Shown one piece after another: positions 23,946 through 33,054 of a stretch of DNA of 64,000 nt; position 1 is the stretch's first letter, and each line of letters begins with the position of its first letter. Under the pieces are notes generated by a model. That model ran no database searches and was not told the DNA's origin. It was given only the letters and a program-made list of their open reading frames with translations. A program made the position numbers and the translations under genes. The stretch lies in contig NZ_CP163444.1 in the NCBI RefSeq assembly GCF_041053105.1, positions 8,774,501 to 8,838,500 of the forward strand. Reading direction: 5' to 3'. The stretch comes from Streptomyces sp. R44 (GTDB lineage: Bacteria > Actinomycetota > Actinomycetes > Streptomycetales > Streptomycetaceae).

Positions 23946-24260
23946 GTGACACGACAGAAGAAGAAGCGGCCTCCCTTCGGTCTGCCCGGGGGGATCGTCC
24001 TGCTGGCGACGCCGGAGGGCTGGCGCCACAGCATCCTCACCGTCGACGGCGGGATGGTCTGCGGGCGTCTCAGCGAGGTGTTGCTCGATCCCGAAGTGGC
24101 GCTGGCCGCCGCTGCCACGATGCTGAAGAACCTTGCGCGCGACTTCCACGACACCACCGTTGAGGTGACGTGGGAACCACGCCAGGAACCCTGGACATGG
24201 AGGGGCGAAGTCACTGCTGTTTCTGGCGGTGAGACCGTCGAGGCTGGCAGCGGAGGTTGA
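23946..24260 (+). CDS. Unknown soluble protein (104 aa)
   Basis: From a GTG at 23946 the product begins VTRQKKKRPPFGLPGGIVL. It continues through EGWRHSILTVDGGMVCGRLS and a helical AALAAAATMLKNLARDFH, ending in a Trp-rich strand (VTWEPRQEPWTWRGEV). The fold looks alpha/beta. A longer ATG start at 23883 is possible but its reading is less protein-like. It is directly followed by the second, degraded copy of the Cys-rich gene on the other strand. Confidence 0.5.
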   Translation: MTRQKKKRPPFGLPGGIVLLATPEGWRHSILTVDGGMVCGRLSEVLLDPEVALAAAATMLKNLARDFHDTTVEVTWEPRQEPWTWRGEVTAVSGGETVEAGSGG

Positions 24261-24284
24261 AAGGCAAGTGGACCCGGCCCTTCG

Positions 24285-24578
24285 ACGAGGACGACATCCT
24301 CGTCGAACTGCGGCATCACAGGCCCGGGCACCTCGGGCACGACCAAGGGCGCACCGTACGGCTCCGTCTCGGCCGCATCGCAGCCTGACCGCGCAGTCGC
24401 CGACGACGGGCCCGGCTCATCCGCATCCCACCACGCGCAGTACGGAGCCTCGGGAACAGTGGGCAGCCGCCTGAACGGCCCGCAGCGCGAATCCGCATGT
24501 CACGCAAGCGAACACCACGGCTTCGGCAGCCGTAGCCCCGGAGGCGATGTCCTGATCCTGGTACTGCTGATCGTGCAT
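24285..24578 (-). pseudogene. Unknown Cys-rich gene, degraded copy 2
   Basis: Starts MHDQQYQDQDIASGATAAEA and VVFACVTCGFALR, close to copy 1 at 11627-12154. It then shifts frame but keeps PEAPYCAWWDADEPGPSSAT and ETEPYGA, then VVPEVPGPVMPQFDED. The Cys-rich C-terminal half is absent. At least two frameshifts are needed to align it with the intact gene. Confidence 0.6.
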
Positions 24579-24723
24579 GGGCTGACGGTACGCAGCACGC
24601 CGCCCGGCCGCCGTCACCGAACAGTGCGTGACACCGTTCCCGCAGCCGGTCGACACCCCGGGCACGCCGTGCACTCCAGGCAGGGAGCACTCCCCGGGTG
24701 TGGGAGCACCGATCGCCGTTCAT

Positions 24724-25119
24724 TCATCCCCCTCTCCAACCGGGGGCCGCCGCGTCACCGCGCGGGGCGAGATCCACGGTCTCGTCTACGACGACCGCGA
24801 GCTCATCCGACGCCGTGCCGCACCTGGGGAACGACACATAGTCGATCCACACCTCAGGCCGGGGCGCCTCACACAACCGCTCGCTGATCCGCCGCCGTAC
24901 CGGCAGCGGATCCCACGGCGACTGGTTCACGAACTGCTGCGGGGCCCGCATTTCCCGTCCGCCAGCAGCTCGGCCATCGGCTGGATCGATTTCCGCCGAC
25001 CGTCCAGCATGAGACCCCGCAGACAACCCCCACAACTCACCCCGGAGCCGTTCCACTCCCTGAGCCTCATGACCGAAGGAGCCCACCACCAGGCGTGATC
25101 CCTCGACGTAGTGGAGCAC
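24724..25119 (-). mobile_element. IS701-family transposase remnant
   Basis: Frames on the minus strand together give LMLDGRRKSIQPMAELLADG, then QQFVNQSPWDPLPVRRRIS and EVWIDYVSFPRCG. These are the N-terminal and first catalytic segments of IS701-type transposases. A frameshift near 24960 and another near the first catalytic Asp break the gene, and the rest of the protein is lost. Confidence 0.65.
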
Positions 25120-25233
25120 TACTAGTGCGCTGATCCAGTGACAACCGCCATGCTTGATCGCGCACCTTCACCTACGTCGATCGGCACGCCGGGTGACAGG
25201 TATCGAGCTTCGACTCAGCTGTGACTGAGCGTT

Positions 25234-25647
25234 TCAGTTGGCGGAAGGCCGCCTCAGCCGACGAGTCGGTGCGCCGGATGCCAGCCACCGCCAGCGTCGG
25301 CGCTCCGTGACGAGGGTGGCGGCGGCCAGCAGGGTCACGGGGCCCGCCGCCCACGCGGGCCAGGCCAGCCACGAGGAGGCCACGGCTGCGGCGAGCTGGA
25401 GAAGCACCAGAAGGATCGTGACCCAGCCCGGCACTGCGATGATCACGTTCGCCTTGTCACCCGGGGTGGAGAAGCACGTGGGAAGGCCGATCAGGAGCAC
25501 CACGGACAGGGCGGCGAGCAGCCATGAGTGGCTGGCCAGCGCCCAGGGCGTCGCCACCCAGGCGACGAGTTCCACCGCAAAGCGCAGAACGGACGGGGTA
25601 CGGTCGTCCGGTCGTGCCGAAATCGTTTCCCCAGCAGCGTCGCTCAC
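25234..25647 (-). CDS. Four-helix membrane protein, unknown
   Basis: A 137-residue integral membrane protein with hydrophobic segments near residues 22-40, 42-58, 68-88 and 92-112. It contains LIGLPTCFSTPGDKANVI between helices and a basic C-terminus. Its start lies just downstream of an SMI1/KNR4 pseudogene reading in the same direction. No enzyme motif. Similar small membrane proteins are widespread and uncharacterised in actinobacteria. Confidence 0.65.
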   Translation of the reverse strand: MSDAAGETISARPDDRTPSVLRFAVELVAWVATPWALASHSWLLAALSVVLLIGLPTCFSTPGDKANVIIAVPGWVTILLVLLQLAAAVASSWLAWPAWAAGPVTLLAAATLVTERRRWRWLASGAPTRRLRRPSAN

Positions 25648-25779
25648 CTGCGGACGATCTCACGGCCCGCGCCCAACAGCCAAGAGTCGGGGCGCTGTTG
25701 TCTGCACCACAAGCTTCCTCCCGTGTCCCCGTACGGCCTTGGGCGGACAGGCCACCGCGAGAGCCGCTTACCGCACTCG

Positions 25780-26104
25780 CGCCGTCGGACGTCTGCATGG
25801 TGACGGGCCAGTGGTCGGGGTCTCCGTCGTCGATACGCGAGCAGTACAGGTTCTCGTGCTCGGTGTCTGCCCAGACAAGCAGGCCGTCCTCCTCCAAGTC
25901 GGTCCACGGTTCCTGGTTCAGATGGAGGTACGCGTCGAAGGAGCCCTACCCGAACGTCTCCACCATGCGCTTGTAGTCGCCGGGAAGGCGCGTGCCCCTG
26001 CGCGCCTCGATCTGCGCCCAGTCGGGGTCTGGTCGCTGCGGCGGCTGGATCCAGCCGGTGATGCCGATGAGCCGTTCGACCCACTCCTCGTCCTGCCCGG
26101 CCAC
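25780..26104 (-). pseudogene. SMI1/KNR4-family protein, nonsense mutation
   Basis: From a GTG at 26104 the reading VAGQDEEWVERLIGITGW and LPGDYKRMVETFG is typical SMI1/KNR4. A TAG stop at 25946-25948 falls where relatives have Tyr (FG-stop-GSFDAYLHLN). The same frame then continues EPWTDLEEDGLLVWADTEHE and CSRIDDGDPDHWPV. SMI1/KNR4 proteins are frequent immunity partners of polymorphic toxins, but no toxin is present here. Confidence 0.65.
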
Positions 26105-26325
26105 TCTCGCAGGCAGCGTTGTACCTGCCGCTAAACGAACAGCCTGTGCGCCGCACAGCTGCCCACGCACCACAGCGCTCGACCGCGAGCCTCTGTCCCC
26201 CTCGCAGGACATCGACCCCCATGTGCTGGTCGAGAAGCCGGCTTCCCTCCACGGGCACCACGGACCCTGGTCCTGGAGGGCATCACGGACCCAGGCGTCA
26301 GCGAGGTGCATGGCGCAGGTCTCCT

Positions 26326-26462
26326 AGAGCTTCTCGAAGGCCGGGGCGAGACGGTAATGGCAGTGGGCGGCGACGGACCGGGCTCGTCGGCGTCCCACCA
26401 CTCGTAGCACGGCGCTTCGGGAACTGCGGGCAGTCGAGTGAGTGGTCCCGTCAGAGGGACTG
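26326..26462 (-). pseudogene. Unknown Cys-rich gene, fragment (copy 3)
   Basis: A fragment reading VPLTGPLTRLPAVPEAPCYE and WWDADEPGPSPPTAI aligns with residues about 31-62 of the intact copy at 11627-12154. Both ends are lost. Confidence 0.55.
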
Positions 26463-26729
26463 TCAGCAGGGGGAGTCGGGCAGAGCCGAGGGTGCCCGCT
26501 GCTTTCGCTTCCGCCGGTTTCCGCGCCCGGGCGTGCGGGGTGTTCGGTGTGCGGTCCGGGGCGTGATGCCACGGTCACGAGCCATCGCCGCTGGTGCCGC
26601 TTCGCCGACTCGCGAATGGGTCTCTTTCGGGCAATGATGACGAATTGTGGATCGGGCTTCGGTGCGCCGAGACCCCGTGTGCCCCAGCTCGCGCCGGCAG
26701 CCGGTTGCGGGACTCTCTGGAGGGTGTGG

Positions 26730-26862
26730 ATGTCCGAGCTCACCGTCGTCAGATGCGACGCTCACGCCGTGGCCGAAAAGGCCTGCTGCACGATGCAGGC
26801 GCTGCAGCGCGGCCACGCCGTGGGTTTGAACGGGTACGCGGTCGTCTCGTTCGACGCCCTGA
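26730..26862 (+). pseudogene. DUF1269 gene fragment
   Basis: MSELTVVRCDAHAVAEKACC followed by LQRGHAVGLNGYAVVSFDA is a diverged relative of the N-terminus of the DUF1269 gene at 28942 (MSELIVIGYDDHKVATKAF, DLNGLAVVRVDE). The membrane part is absent. It is either a partial duplication or the trace of an older second copy. Confidence 0.6.
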
Positions 26863-26930
26863 CCGGCCCTGTGCCGACGACACGGGCGTCATCTCGTCCT
26901 TGTCGCTGAGGAGAGGTTCCACCACGCCGC

Positions 26931-26962
26931 CATGAAGCCATGAAGCCATGAAGCCATGAAGT
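26931..26962. repeat. Four 8-bp tandem repeats
   Basis: The unit CATGAAGC occurs three times and CATGAAGT once, in direct tandem. This is a simple repeat that could vary in copy number. It lies upstream of the baeRF operon. Confidence 0.85.
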
Positions 26963-27129
26963 CATGGTCCGTGATGTTCGAGGTCATCGGCACGACCGCC
27001 GCAGAGCCGGCATCAGCAGGGCGCCCACCGCTCTCGGACCCGGTCGCCGACGGTGACGTGGCAAGCCCGGCATCGGAGCGCCGGCCCTTTGCATCGCCGC
27101 GGTCCTTCCTGTCCATCGAAAGGTGTTTC

Positions 27130-28224
27130 ATGTACCCGGAGCTCAGTACCGAAGCGCTTGGCAAGCTGCGCCAGCCTCGTCCGTACCCCGCGGTGTCGCT
27201 CTTGATGCCGACCCACCGTCGCGCGCCGGACAACGCTCAGGATCCCGTACGGCTGCGCAACCTCCTGGCCCGGGCCGAGAAGGACCTCGAGAATGACCCC
27301 GGCGTGACGCGCGAGCGGCGTGCGGACGTGCTGAGCCAGCTGGAGCGGGCGGTCGCCGAGGTCGACCTCGTCCACGCGGAGGACGGCCTGGTGATCTACG
27401 TGGCGCCGGGCGAGCACCACGTGTGGACGGTGGCGCGGACGGTCCCGGAGCGGGTGGTCATCGCCGACACCTTCCTCACACGCAATCTCGTCGCCGCCCG
27501 CTCCGCCGAGCGTCCCTACTGGGCCCTGACGGTGGCGGCGGACCGGATCTCGCTGTGGAACGGCTCACCCGAGCGGGCCGTCGAGCACACGGGTGACGGA
27601 TTCCCGCTGACGCGGAGCCTGGACGACCCGGACGCCGAACGCAAGGAACGCATCGGGGACCTGCCGAGCACCTTCCGCGACGAGGACACGCGCACCTTCT
27701 TCCGGGATGCGCACGAGGCGTTGCGGACCGTCCTCGCCTCCGAGCGCCGACAGCTGTACGTGATCGGCGAGCCGCCGGCGGTCGCTCTCTTCGAAGAGAC
27801 GGGATCGCTGCCGCAGGGCACGGACACCCTCCATCAGGGCGGTCTCGGACACGGGCCCGAGGAAGCCGTGCGGAAGGCCGTGGCGCCGCTGCTCGCCGCC
27901 CACGAGGAGGCGGTGACGGCCACCGTGCTGGCCGAGCTGGACGCGGCACGGGGGCGACGTGAGTACGCCGGCGGTCTCGACGAGGTGCACGAGGCGGCGA
28001 AGGAAGGCCGGATCCGTCTGCTCGGCGTCGAGGAGCACTACCGGACCGTCGTACGTGACTACGGCGATCATCTCGAACCCGCGGATCCGTCCGACCTCGA
28101 CTCCCGCGACGACATCGTGGACGAGATCGTCGAACAGGCGCTGGAGACGGGCGCCGAGGTGCGGTTCGTCCACGACGACGCCCTGGCGGACGTGAATCGC
28201 ATCGCCGCGGCACTGCGCTACTGA
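27130..28224 (+). CDS. baeRF-type protein (bacterial eRF1-like family)
   Basis: A 364-residue protein of the baeRF3-like group: N-terminal PYPAVSLLMPTHR motif, central ADRISLWNGSPERAVEH, and a C-terminal Rossmann-like domain with RIRLLGVEEHYR and a conserved DDIVDEIVEQALETGAEV helix. The family is related to the eRF1 release-factor core and is thought to act on stalled or hibernating ribosomes, though experimental proof is thin. The ATG at 27130 is preferred. It heads an operon with a lipoprotein (46 bases later) and a DUF1269 protein, an association seen in stress islands. Confidence 0.75.
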   Translation: MYPELSTEALGKLRQPRPYPAVSLLMPTHRRAPDNAQDPVRLRNLLARAEKDLENDPGVTRERRADVLSQLERAVAEVDLVHAEDGLVIYVAPGEHHVWTVARTVPERVVIADTFLTRNLVAARSAERPYWALTVAADRISLWNGSPERAVEHTGDGFPLTRSLDDPDAERKERIGDLPSTFRDEDTRTFFRDAHEALRTVLASERRQLYVIGEPPAVALFEETGSLPQGTDTLHQGGLGHGPEEAVRKAVAPLLAAHEEAVTATVLAELDAARGRREYAGGLDEVHEAAKEGRIRLLGVEEHYRTVVRDYGDHLEPADPSDLDSRDDIVDEIVEQALETGAEVRFVHDDALADVNRIAAALRY

Positions 28225-28270
28225 CGGCGACGACGGTCATCGCCCACGACCGCACGCCACGGGAGGAACC

Positions 28271-28927
28271 GTGAACACCTCATCGCCCCACGGGAGCCGG
28301 CCGGTCCGCGCCCGGCCGGTCCGCGCCCGGGCGGCCGGCGCCGCCGTCGCCGTCGTCGCGACCGCGCTCGCGGCGGCAGGCCTCGTGTCCTGCGACTCGG
28401 GCGGGGACGGCGCAGGGAGACCCGCGTTCAGTGACCGTCCCACGGCGCCCGACACCGCCTCGTTCTCCGGCGAACACCCCTCCTCCGTCGCCTCGGCGGC
28501 GGAGTCGCGGATCGCCTCCGCGCAGGCCTCGGCATCGTCCGCGGCGGCTTCGGCCTCCGCCCGGGAGGCGTCGCGCCAGGCGTCGATCGGCGCCGAGGTC
28601 GAACGATCCCGGCAGGCGGCGGAGGACGCCCTGAAGGGTGTCGAGGGCAGGGGGAACGCCCTGAACGAGGTCGGTATGACCGGCAAGCCCCGGGCCGACA
28701 CGAACGGCCTGCTCACCGTCGTCGTCACCATCACCAACAAGACGAGCGCGAAGGCCTCCTACGCCGTCCGGGTCGACTTCCTCGACCCGTCGGGAAAGGT
28801 CGTCGAGACCCAGTTCGTCGGCGCCGAGGACCTCGCGCCCGGCGAGCGGAAGCAGCCCCTGGTCATCAGCAGACAGCCCCCGGAGCCGGTGCTCACGCCG
28901 CGCCTCACCCAAGCACAGAGGTACTGA
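28271..28927 (+). CDS. Lipoprotein with FxLYD-like domain
   Basis: A 218-residue lipoprotein. The signal has two near-identical RPVRAR blocks, a hydrophobic Ala/Val core and a lipobox ending LVSC near residue 41. An Ala/Ser-rich linker (AAESRIASAQASASSAAAS) likely spans the cell wall. The C-terminal 90 residues are beta-rich (LLTVVVTITNKTSAKASYAV) and match the FxLYD pattern. GGGAGG precedes the start. The gene lies between the baeRF and DUF1269 genes. Confidence 0.75.
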   Translation: MNTSSPHGSRPVRARPVRARAAGAAVAVVATALAAAGLVSCDSGGDGAGRPAFSDRPTAPDTASFSGEHPSSVASAAESRIASAQASASSAAASASAREASRQASIGAEVERSRQAAEDALKGVEGRGNALNEVGMTGKPRADTNGLLTVVVTITNKTSAKASYAVRVDFLDPSGKVVETQFVGAEDLAPGERKQPLVISRQPPEPVLTPRLTQAQRY

Positions 28928-28941
28928 GAGAGGAACACCGT

Positions 28942-29448
28942 ATGTCCGAGCTCATCGTCATCGGCTACGACGATCACAAGGTTGCGACCAAGGCCTTCAA
29001 AGAGGTCCAGAAGCTCCGCGACGACCATGTCGTCGACCTGAACGGTCTCGCTGTCGTCAGGGTCGACGAGGACGGTGAGACACATGTGGACACCCCCGCC
29101 AAGAAGGAGGAGATCGCCCTCTCCGCCACGGCCGGCGCGCTGTGGGGCATGGTCTTCGGCATCCTGATCCTCACCCCGGCCATGGGGGTGGTGGGCGCGG
29201 CTCTCGGAGGTCTCATCGGCAAGCTGACCCAGATGGGTGTCGACAACGGGTTCCGGAAGAAGGTGAGTGAACTTCTCGAGCCCGGCTCGGCAGCCGTCGT
29301 GATCATGGCCTCCAAGGTCACCGAGGACCGGTTCGCCGCCGCCATGGAGCCCTTCGGTGGAACGGTCCTCAAGACCTCCCTCCCGCAGGAGAGCGAGCGG
29401 GAGCTCGCCGAGCAGCTCGCTGGTCCCGATCCCGAGACGGCGGGCTGA
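28942..29448 (+). CDS. DUF1269-family protein
   Basis: A 168-residue protein with an N-terminal ferredoxin-like half (MSELIVIGYDDHKVATKAF) and a central Gly/Ala-rich hydrophobic hairpin (GMVFGILILTPAMGVVGAAL). A second alpha/beta part follows (GSAAVVIMASKVTEDRFAA), ending in an acidic tail. DUF1269 proteins are common stress-associated membrane-tethered proteins of unknown role. It follows the lipoprotein gene by 14 bases and ends before a very strong terminator. A fragment of a relative lies at 26730. Confidence 0.8.
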   Translation: MSELIVIGYDDHKVATKAFKEVQKLRDDHVVDLNGLAVVRVDEDGETHVDTPAKKEEIALSATAGALWGMVFGILILTPAMGVVGAALGGLIGKLTQMGVDNGFRKKVSELLEPGSAAVVIMASKVTEDRFAAAMEPFGGTVLKTSLPQESERELAEQLAGPDPETAG

Positions 29449-29485
29449 CTCCAGGGCCGAACTGTCCTCGGGAACGCACGCGAGC

Positions 29486-29529
29486 CACGGGGCTGCCGAC
29501 TCCCTCACAAGGGAGTCGGCAGCCCCGTG
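29486..29529. terminator. 20-bp perfect hairpin terminator
   Basis: Arms 29486-29505 and 29510-29529 pair without mismatch around a CACA loop, 37 bases past the DUF1269 stop. It may end the plus-strand operon and, on the other strand, the arcDA operon. Confidence 0.85.
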
Positions 29530-29553
29530 GGCGTCTGGACGCGCGTGGGGCGG

Positions 29554-29645
29554 TTCAGAAGTCGACCGCGTCGCGGTTCAGAAGTCGACCGCGTCGTGGA
29601 TCAGAAGTCGACCGCGTCGCGGATCAGAAGTCGACCGCGTCGCGG
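29554..29645. repeat. Four 23-bp tandem repeats formed from the arcA 3' end
   Basis: Units start at 29554, 29577, 29600 and 29623. Each contains CAGAAGTCGACCGCGTCG, which on the minus strand encodes the last codons of ArcA (RDAVDF and stop). The copy at 29623 is the genuine gene end; the other three lie downstream. Only one or two bases differ between units. Confidence 0.9.
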
Positions 29646-30889
29646 ATCAGCGGGCAGGTCATGCAATGGCCGCCGCCCCGGCCGCGGCCGAGTTCGGCGC
29701 CGATGATGGTGATGACCTCCACCCCAGCCTTGCGCAGCAAGGTGTTGGTCTGGGTGTTGCGGTCGTAGGTGAAGACGACACCGGGTTCGAGCGCCACGGC
29801 GTTGTTTCCGCTGTCCCACTGCTGGCGTTCGGAGGCGTAGACGTCTCCGCCGGTCTCGATCACCTGGAGCTCGGGCAGACCGAGGCCCTTGGCGACGACG
29901 TCGACGAACGGGGTGGTGCCCTCGTCGGTGATCTCGACGCCCGGCGCCTTGTCGGTCGGCCGCAGCGAGAAGGTGTGGACGGCGTCCATGATCGTCGGGT
30001 AGAGCGTGACGATGTCGCGGTCGGCGAAGGTGAACACGGTGTCGAGGTGCATGGCCGCGCGCAGCTTCGGCATGCCGGCCACGATCACATGCTCGGCGGC
30101 GCCGTTCCTGAACAGAGCGGCGGCGACCTGGGTGATGGCCTGGCGTGAGGTGCGCTCGCTCATGCCCATGAGGACGACTCCGTTGCCGACCGGCATGATG
30201 TCACCGCCCTCGAAGGTGGCCTGGCCCCAGTCCTGTTCGGGGTCGCCCCACCAGACGTTCGAACCCTTGAAGTCGGGGTGGAAGGTGTAGACGGCCTTCA
30301 TGAGAAGCGTCTCGCCGTGACGGGCAGGCCAGTACAGCGGGTTCAGGGTGACGCCGCCGTACAGCCAGCAGGTGGTGTCGCGGGTGTAGAGCGTGTTCGG
30401 CAGGGGCGGCATGAGGTACTCGCGTGCCCCGATTCCCTCCCTAGCGAGGGACACGTACCCGGAGCGGAAATCATCGGGCAGGTCGGCCGTGGACAGTCCG
30501 CCGATGAGGAACTCCGCAAGCTCGCGCGGGGCGAGGGAGTCGAGGAACGCGCGGGTGTCGTCGACCAGCCCGAGGCCGACCTCGTTGGGCACGATCTTCC
30601 GGTCGAGGAGCCAGGCCTTCGCCTCGGAGATCGCCATGGTCTCGGCGAGCAGCTGGTGCAGTTCGACGACGTCGACACCGCGCTGCGTGAGTTTGTTGAC
30701 GAAGTCGGCGTGGTCGCGCTGGGCGTTCTCCACCCACATGACGTCGTCGAAGAGCAGATCGTCGGAGTTGGTCGGGGTCAGCCTCCGGTGCGCGAGGCCG
30801 GGGGCGCAGACCAGGACCTTGCGCAGCCGTCCGACCTCGGAGTGGACGCCGAGCGCGGACGGGACGGAGCCGGTCTGGGTGCTATTCAT
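29624..30889 (-). CDS. arcA: Arginine deiminase
   Basis: A 421-residue cytoplasmic enzyme converting arginine to citrulline and ammonia. Family hallmarks are present: [14 protein letters not shown] near the start, [43 protein letters not shown], the active-site His in HLDTVFTF, and the catalytic Cys in [13 protein letters not shown] near the C-terminus. The ATG at 30889 follows GGAAAGG. The antiporter gene lies upstream, 91 bases away, with 16-bp repeats between. No ornithine carbamoyltransferase or carbamate kinase gene is nearby, so the full energy-yielding pathway would need genes elsewhere. Confidence 0.93.
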   Translation of the reverse strand: MNSTQTGSVPSALGVHSEVGRLRKVLVCAPGLAHRRLTPTNSDDLLFDDVMWVENAQRDHADFVNKLTQRGVDVVELHQLLAETMAISEAKAWLLDRKIVPNEVGLGLVDDTRAFLDSLAPRELAEFLIGGLSTADLPDDFRSGYVSLAREGIGAREYLMPPLPNTLYTRDTTCWLYGGVTLNPLYWPARHGETLLMKAVYTFHPDFKGSNVWWGDPEQDWGQATFEGGDIMPVGNGVVLMGMSERTSRQAITQVAAALFRNGAAEHVIVAGMPKLRAAMHLDTVFTFADRDIVTLYPTIMDAVHTFSLRPTDKAPGVEITDEGTTPFVDVVAKGLGLPELQVIETGGDVYASERQQWDSGNNAVALEPGVVFTYDRNTQTNTLLRKAGVEVITIIGAELGRGRGGGHCMTCPLIRDAVDF

Positions 30890-30911
30890 GGTCAGCCTTT
30901 CCGAGGGAAGT

Positions 30912-30975
30912 CGGATACGTGTCGAGCCGGATGCGTGTCGAGCCGGATACGTGTCCAGCCGGATACGTATCCCGA
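30912..30975. promoter_or_regulatory. Four 16-bp tandem palindromic repeats between arcD and arcA
   Basis: Units at 30912, 30928, 30944 and 30960 follow the pattern CGGATACGTGTCGAGC. The core GATACGTRTC is nearly self-complementary, and perfectly so in the last unit (GATACGTATC). Spacing of 16 bases is about one and a half helical turns. They could be binding sites for a regulator of arcA, or mRNA-level signals in the arcD-arcA spacer. Confidence 0.6.
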
Positions 30976-30980
30976 CAGGT

Positions 30981-32441
30981 TCAGAGCTCGATCCAGCCGG
31001 CGGCGAGGGCAATGACTCCGATGACGGCCCCGACGACGGAGACCGCACAGATGACGGCTTCGGCTGGGGAGAACAGGCGCCGGTTCTGCTCCCGCCTGGC
31101 CTTGACGAACAGGAAGGTGGCGGGGGCGTAGAGGATGAAGGAGACGAGGACGAACTTGAGCCCGGCCGCGTACAGGAGGAAGGCTGTGTAGAGGGTGGCG
31201 ACGGCGGCGACGACCAGCTCGCGCCGGGTGCCGCCCCCGACCGCCCGCTCCGCCTGCGGCCGCAGCGCGATCTTCACGGCAAAGGCGGCGGCCAGGAGGA
31301 ACGGGATGAGACTCAGGGCGCTCGTCAGGTCCAGGGCGAAGTTGAACGCGTCGTCGGAGAAAGCCGTGACGACCAGGACGACCTGGCTGAGGAACGTCGT
31401 CAAGAGCAGGGCCGGGACCGGAACGTCGTCACCGCTGGAGCGCCCGAGGAAGCGGGGCATGTCCTTGTCCTTGGCCGCGACGAACAGCACTTCTGCGGCC
31501 ATCAGTGTCCAGGCGAGATAGGCGCCGAGCACGGAGACGATCAGGCCGACGCTGACGAAGGCCTTGCCCCAGGTACCGACGGCGGCCTCCAGAACGCCCG
31601 CCATGGAGGGCTGCCGCAGCTCGGCGATCTCGCTCATCGGCAGGATGCCGTACGACACGATGGTCACCGAGGCGAAGATCGCGAAGACGCTGAGGAAGCC
31701 CAGGATCGTGGCCCGTCCGACGTCCTCCCGGCGCTTGGCGTGCCGGGAGTAGACGCTCGCGCCCTCGACGCCGAGGAAGACGAAGACGGTGGCGAGCATC
31801 GTGCCGCTGACCTGGTTGAACAGCGATCCCGCGTAGTCGGCGCCTCCGAAGTTGTCCGCGAAGACGGACGGCTCGAAGTAGAAGAGCGCCAGGATGATGA
31901 AGACGATGATGGGGACGATCTTGGCGACGGTGACGATCCGGTTGATCGCAGCCGCCTCCTTCACCCCCCGGCGGATGAGGAGGAAGAAGCACCAGAGCCC
32001 GACGGAGGACAGGACGATCGCAAGGGCGGTGTCGCCGTCGCCGAGTGCCGGGGCGATGGCGCCGATCGTCGACATGATGAGGACCCAGTAGGTCACGTTG
32101 CCGACGCAGGCGCTGGCCCAGTAGCCGAAGGCGGAGAAGAAGCCGAGGTACTCGCCGAAGCCGGCCTTGGCGTACGCGTAGACGCCGGCGTCCAGGTCCG
32201 GGCGCCGGACCGCGAGCGTCTGGAAGACGAAGGCGAGCATCAGCATGCCGACGCCGGCGACCGCCCAGGCGATCAGCGCGCCCGCGACGCCCGTCTCCTG
32301 GGCGAACCGCCGAGGCAGGGAGAAGACGCCGGCTCCGACCATGGAGCCGACGACCATGGCGGTGAGCGTCAGCAGCGTCAGCTTGGCCGTGGGCGGCGAC
32401 CCGGCGGAAGGAACCTCGGTACTGGTTTCCGGATGGGTCAT
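30981..32441 (-). CDS. arcD: APC-family basic amino acid antiporter (arginine/ornithine type)
   Basis: A 486-residue APC-superfamily transporter with about 12 membrane helices. It begins with the family signature [19 protein letters not shown] (helix 1) and includes [23 protein letters not shown] and [21 protein letters not shown]. Paired with arginine deiminase, arginine/ornithine exchange is the expected role; lysine or agmatine exchange cannot be excluded from sequence. It is the first gene of the arcDA operon, with a broad upstream region before it. Confidence 0.88.
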   Translation of the reverse strand: MTHPETSTEVPSAGSPPTAKLTLLTLTAMVVGSMVGAGVFSLPRRFAQETGVAGALIAWAVAGVGMLMLAFVFQTLAVRRPDLDAGVYAYAKAGFGEYLGFFSAFGYWASACVGNVTYWVLIMSTIGAIAPALGDGDTALAIVLSSVGLWCFFLLIRRGVKEAAAINRIVTVAKIVPIIVFIILALFYFEPSVFADNFGGADYAGSLFNQVSGTMLATVFVFLGVEGASVYSRHAKRREDVGRATILGFLSVFAIFASVTIVSYGILPMSEIAELRQPSMAGVLEAAVGTWGKAFVSVGLIVSVLGAYLAWTLMAAEVLFVAAKDKDMPRFLGRSSGDDVPVPALLLTTFLSQVVLVVTAFSDDAFNFALDLTSALSLIPFLLAAAFAVKIALRPQAERAVGGGTRRELVVAAVATLYTAFLLYAAGLKFVLVSFILYAPATFLFVKARREQNRRLFSPAEAVICAVSVVGAVIGVIALAAGWIEL

Positions 32442-33054
32442 GGCGTACCTCGTAGACGGGAGCGTTCCGTTGGGGCAGCGACCACCGGCCGGCCGCAGCC
32501 TGAGGGCACGCGCAGCGCAGACCGGGTCGGCCCGCCTTGCTCCTCGGTCTCCACCGGTGCCCCCTGCGCGAGGAAGTGACGGACGACCATGCTCGACCGC
32601 CCACTGAAAGGGGAATCTAGCCCCCGAGGGGTTGATTTGTCCTGATTTGCCAACCCTTTCACTCTGGAAGATCGCTCCAGTGGCGAAGGCGAGACAGTCA
32701 ACGCAGCCTGGCCCCGCGGCGGCCCCCGGCCCAGCCGCCCATCAGAGTGCGCTGGGCGGACGCCCTTCGGCGCGCCGGGGCGGTGACGCCGGAGTGCTCC
32801 CGCCGAGCACTACGGTGACCGGGTCCGTGGCATCCCGGCACCGCAGTGCGCTATGGCGGGTGTTCGTACTTGTGGGGGCCCAGGCCACGTACATCTCCAC
32901 GGCGATGAGGCTGAGGGTGGCCGGCAGGCGATGGCCGCGTCGGTTAGAGCCGGCGCGGGTTTCGTGGCGGCGCTCGAACCTTCGACCGCTCTCACTGGAC
33001 CGATCGAGACGCCGGAGCAGGCGGCGAGGATGTGGCGCCCCGCTGCGCAGGTCG
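32442..33054. other. arcD upstream region, no further gene seen
   Basis: The A+T-rich stretch TTGATTTGTCCTGATTTGCC (32632-32651) is a good candidate for the arcDA promoter or regulator site, with GGGGAATCTAGCCCCC just before it. The remainder holds Arg/Pro-rich readings without family resemblance. Confidence 0.45.

Noticed and set aside
29554..29645. Possible CRISPR-like repeats
   Set aside because: The 23-bp units are directly adjacent with no spacers, and derive from the arcA 3' end.
30912..30975. Possible CRISPR or CRISPR-like array
   Set aside because: 16-bp units in direct tandem without spacers; better explained as tandem palindromic repeats.
30393..32579. A 728-codon open frame on the plus strand
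   Set aside because: It is antisense to arcA/arcD and extremely Asp/Gly/Glu-rich in a way dictated by the opposite strand; not a gene.
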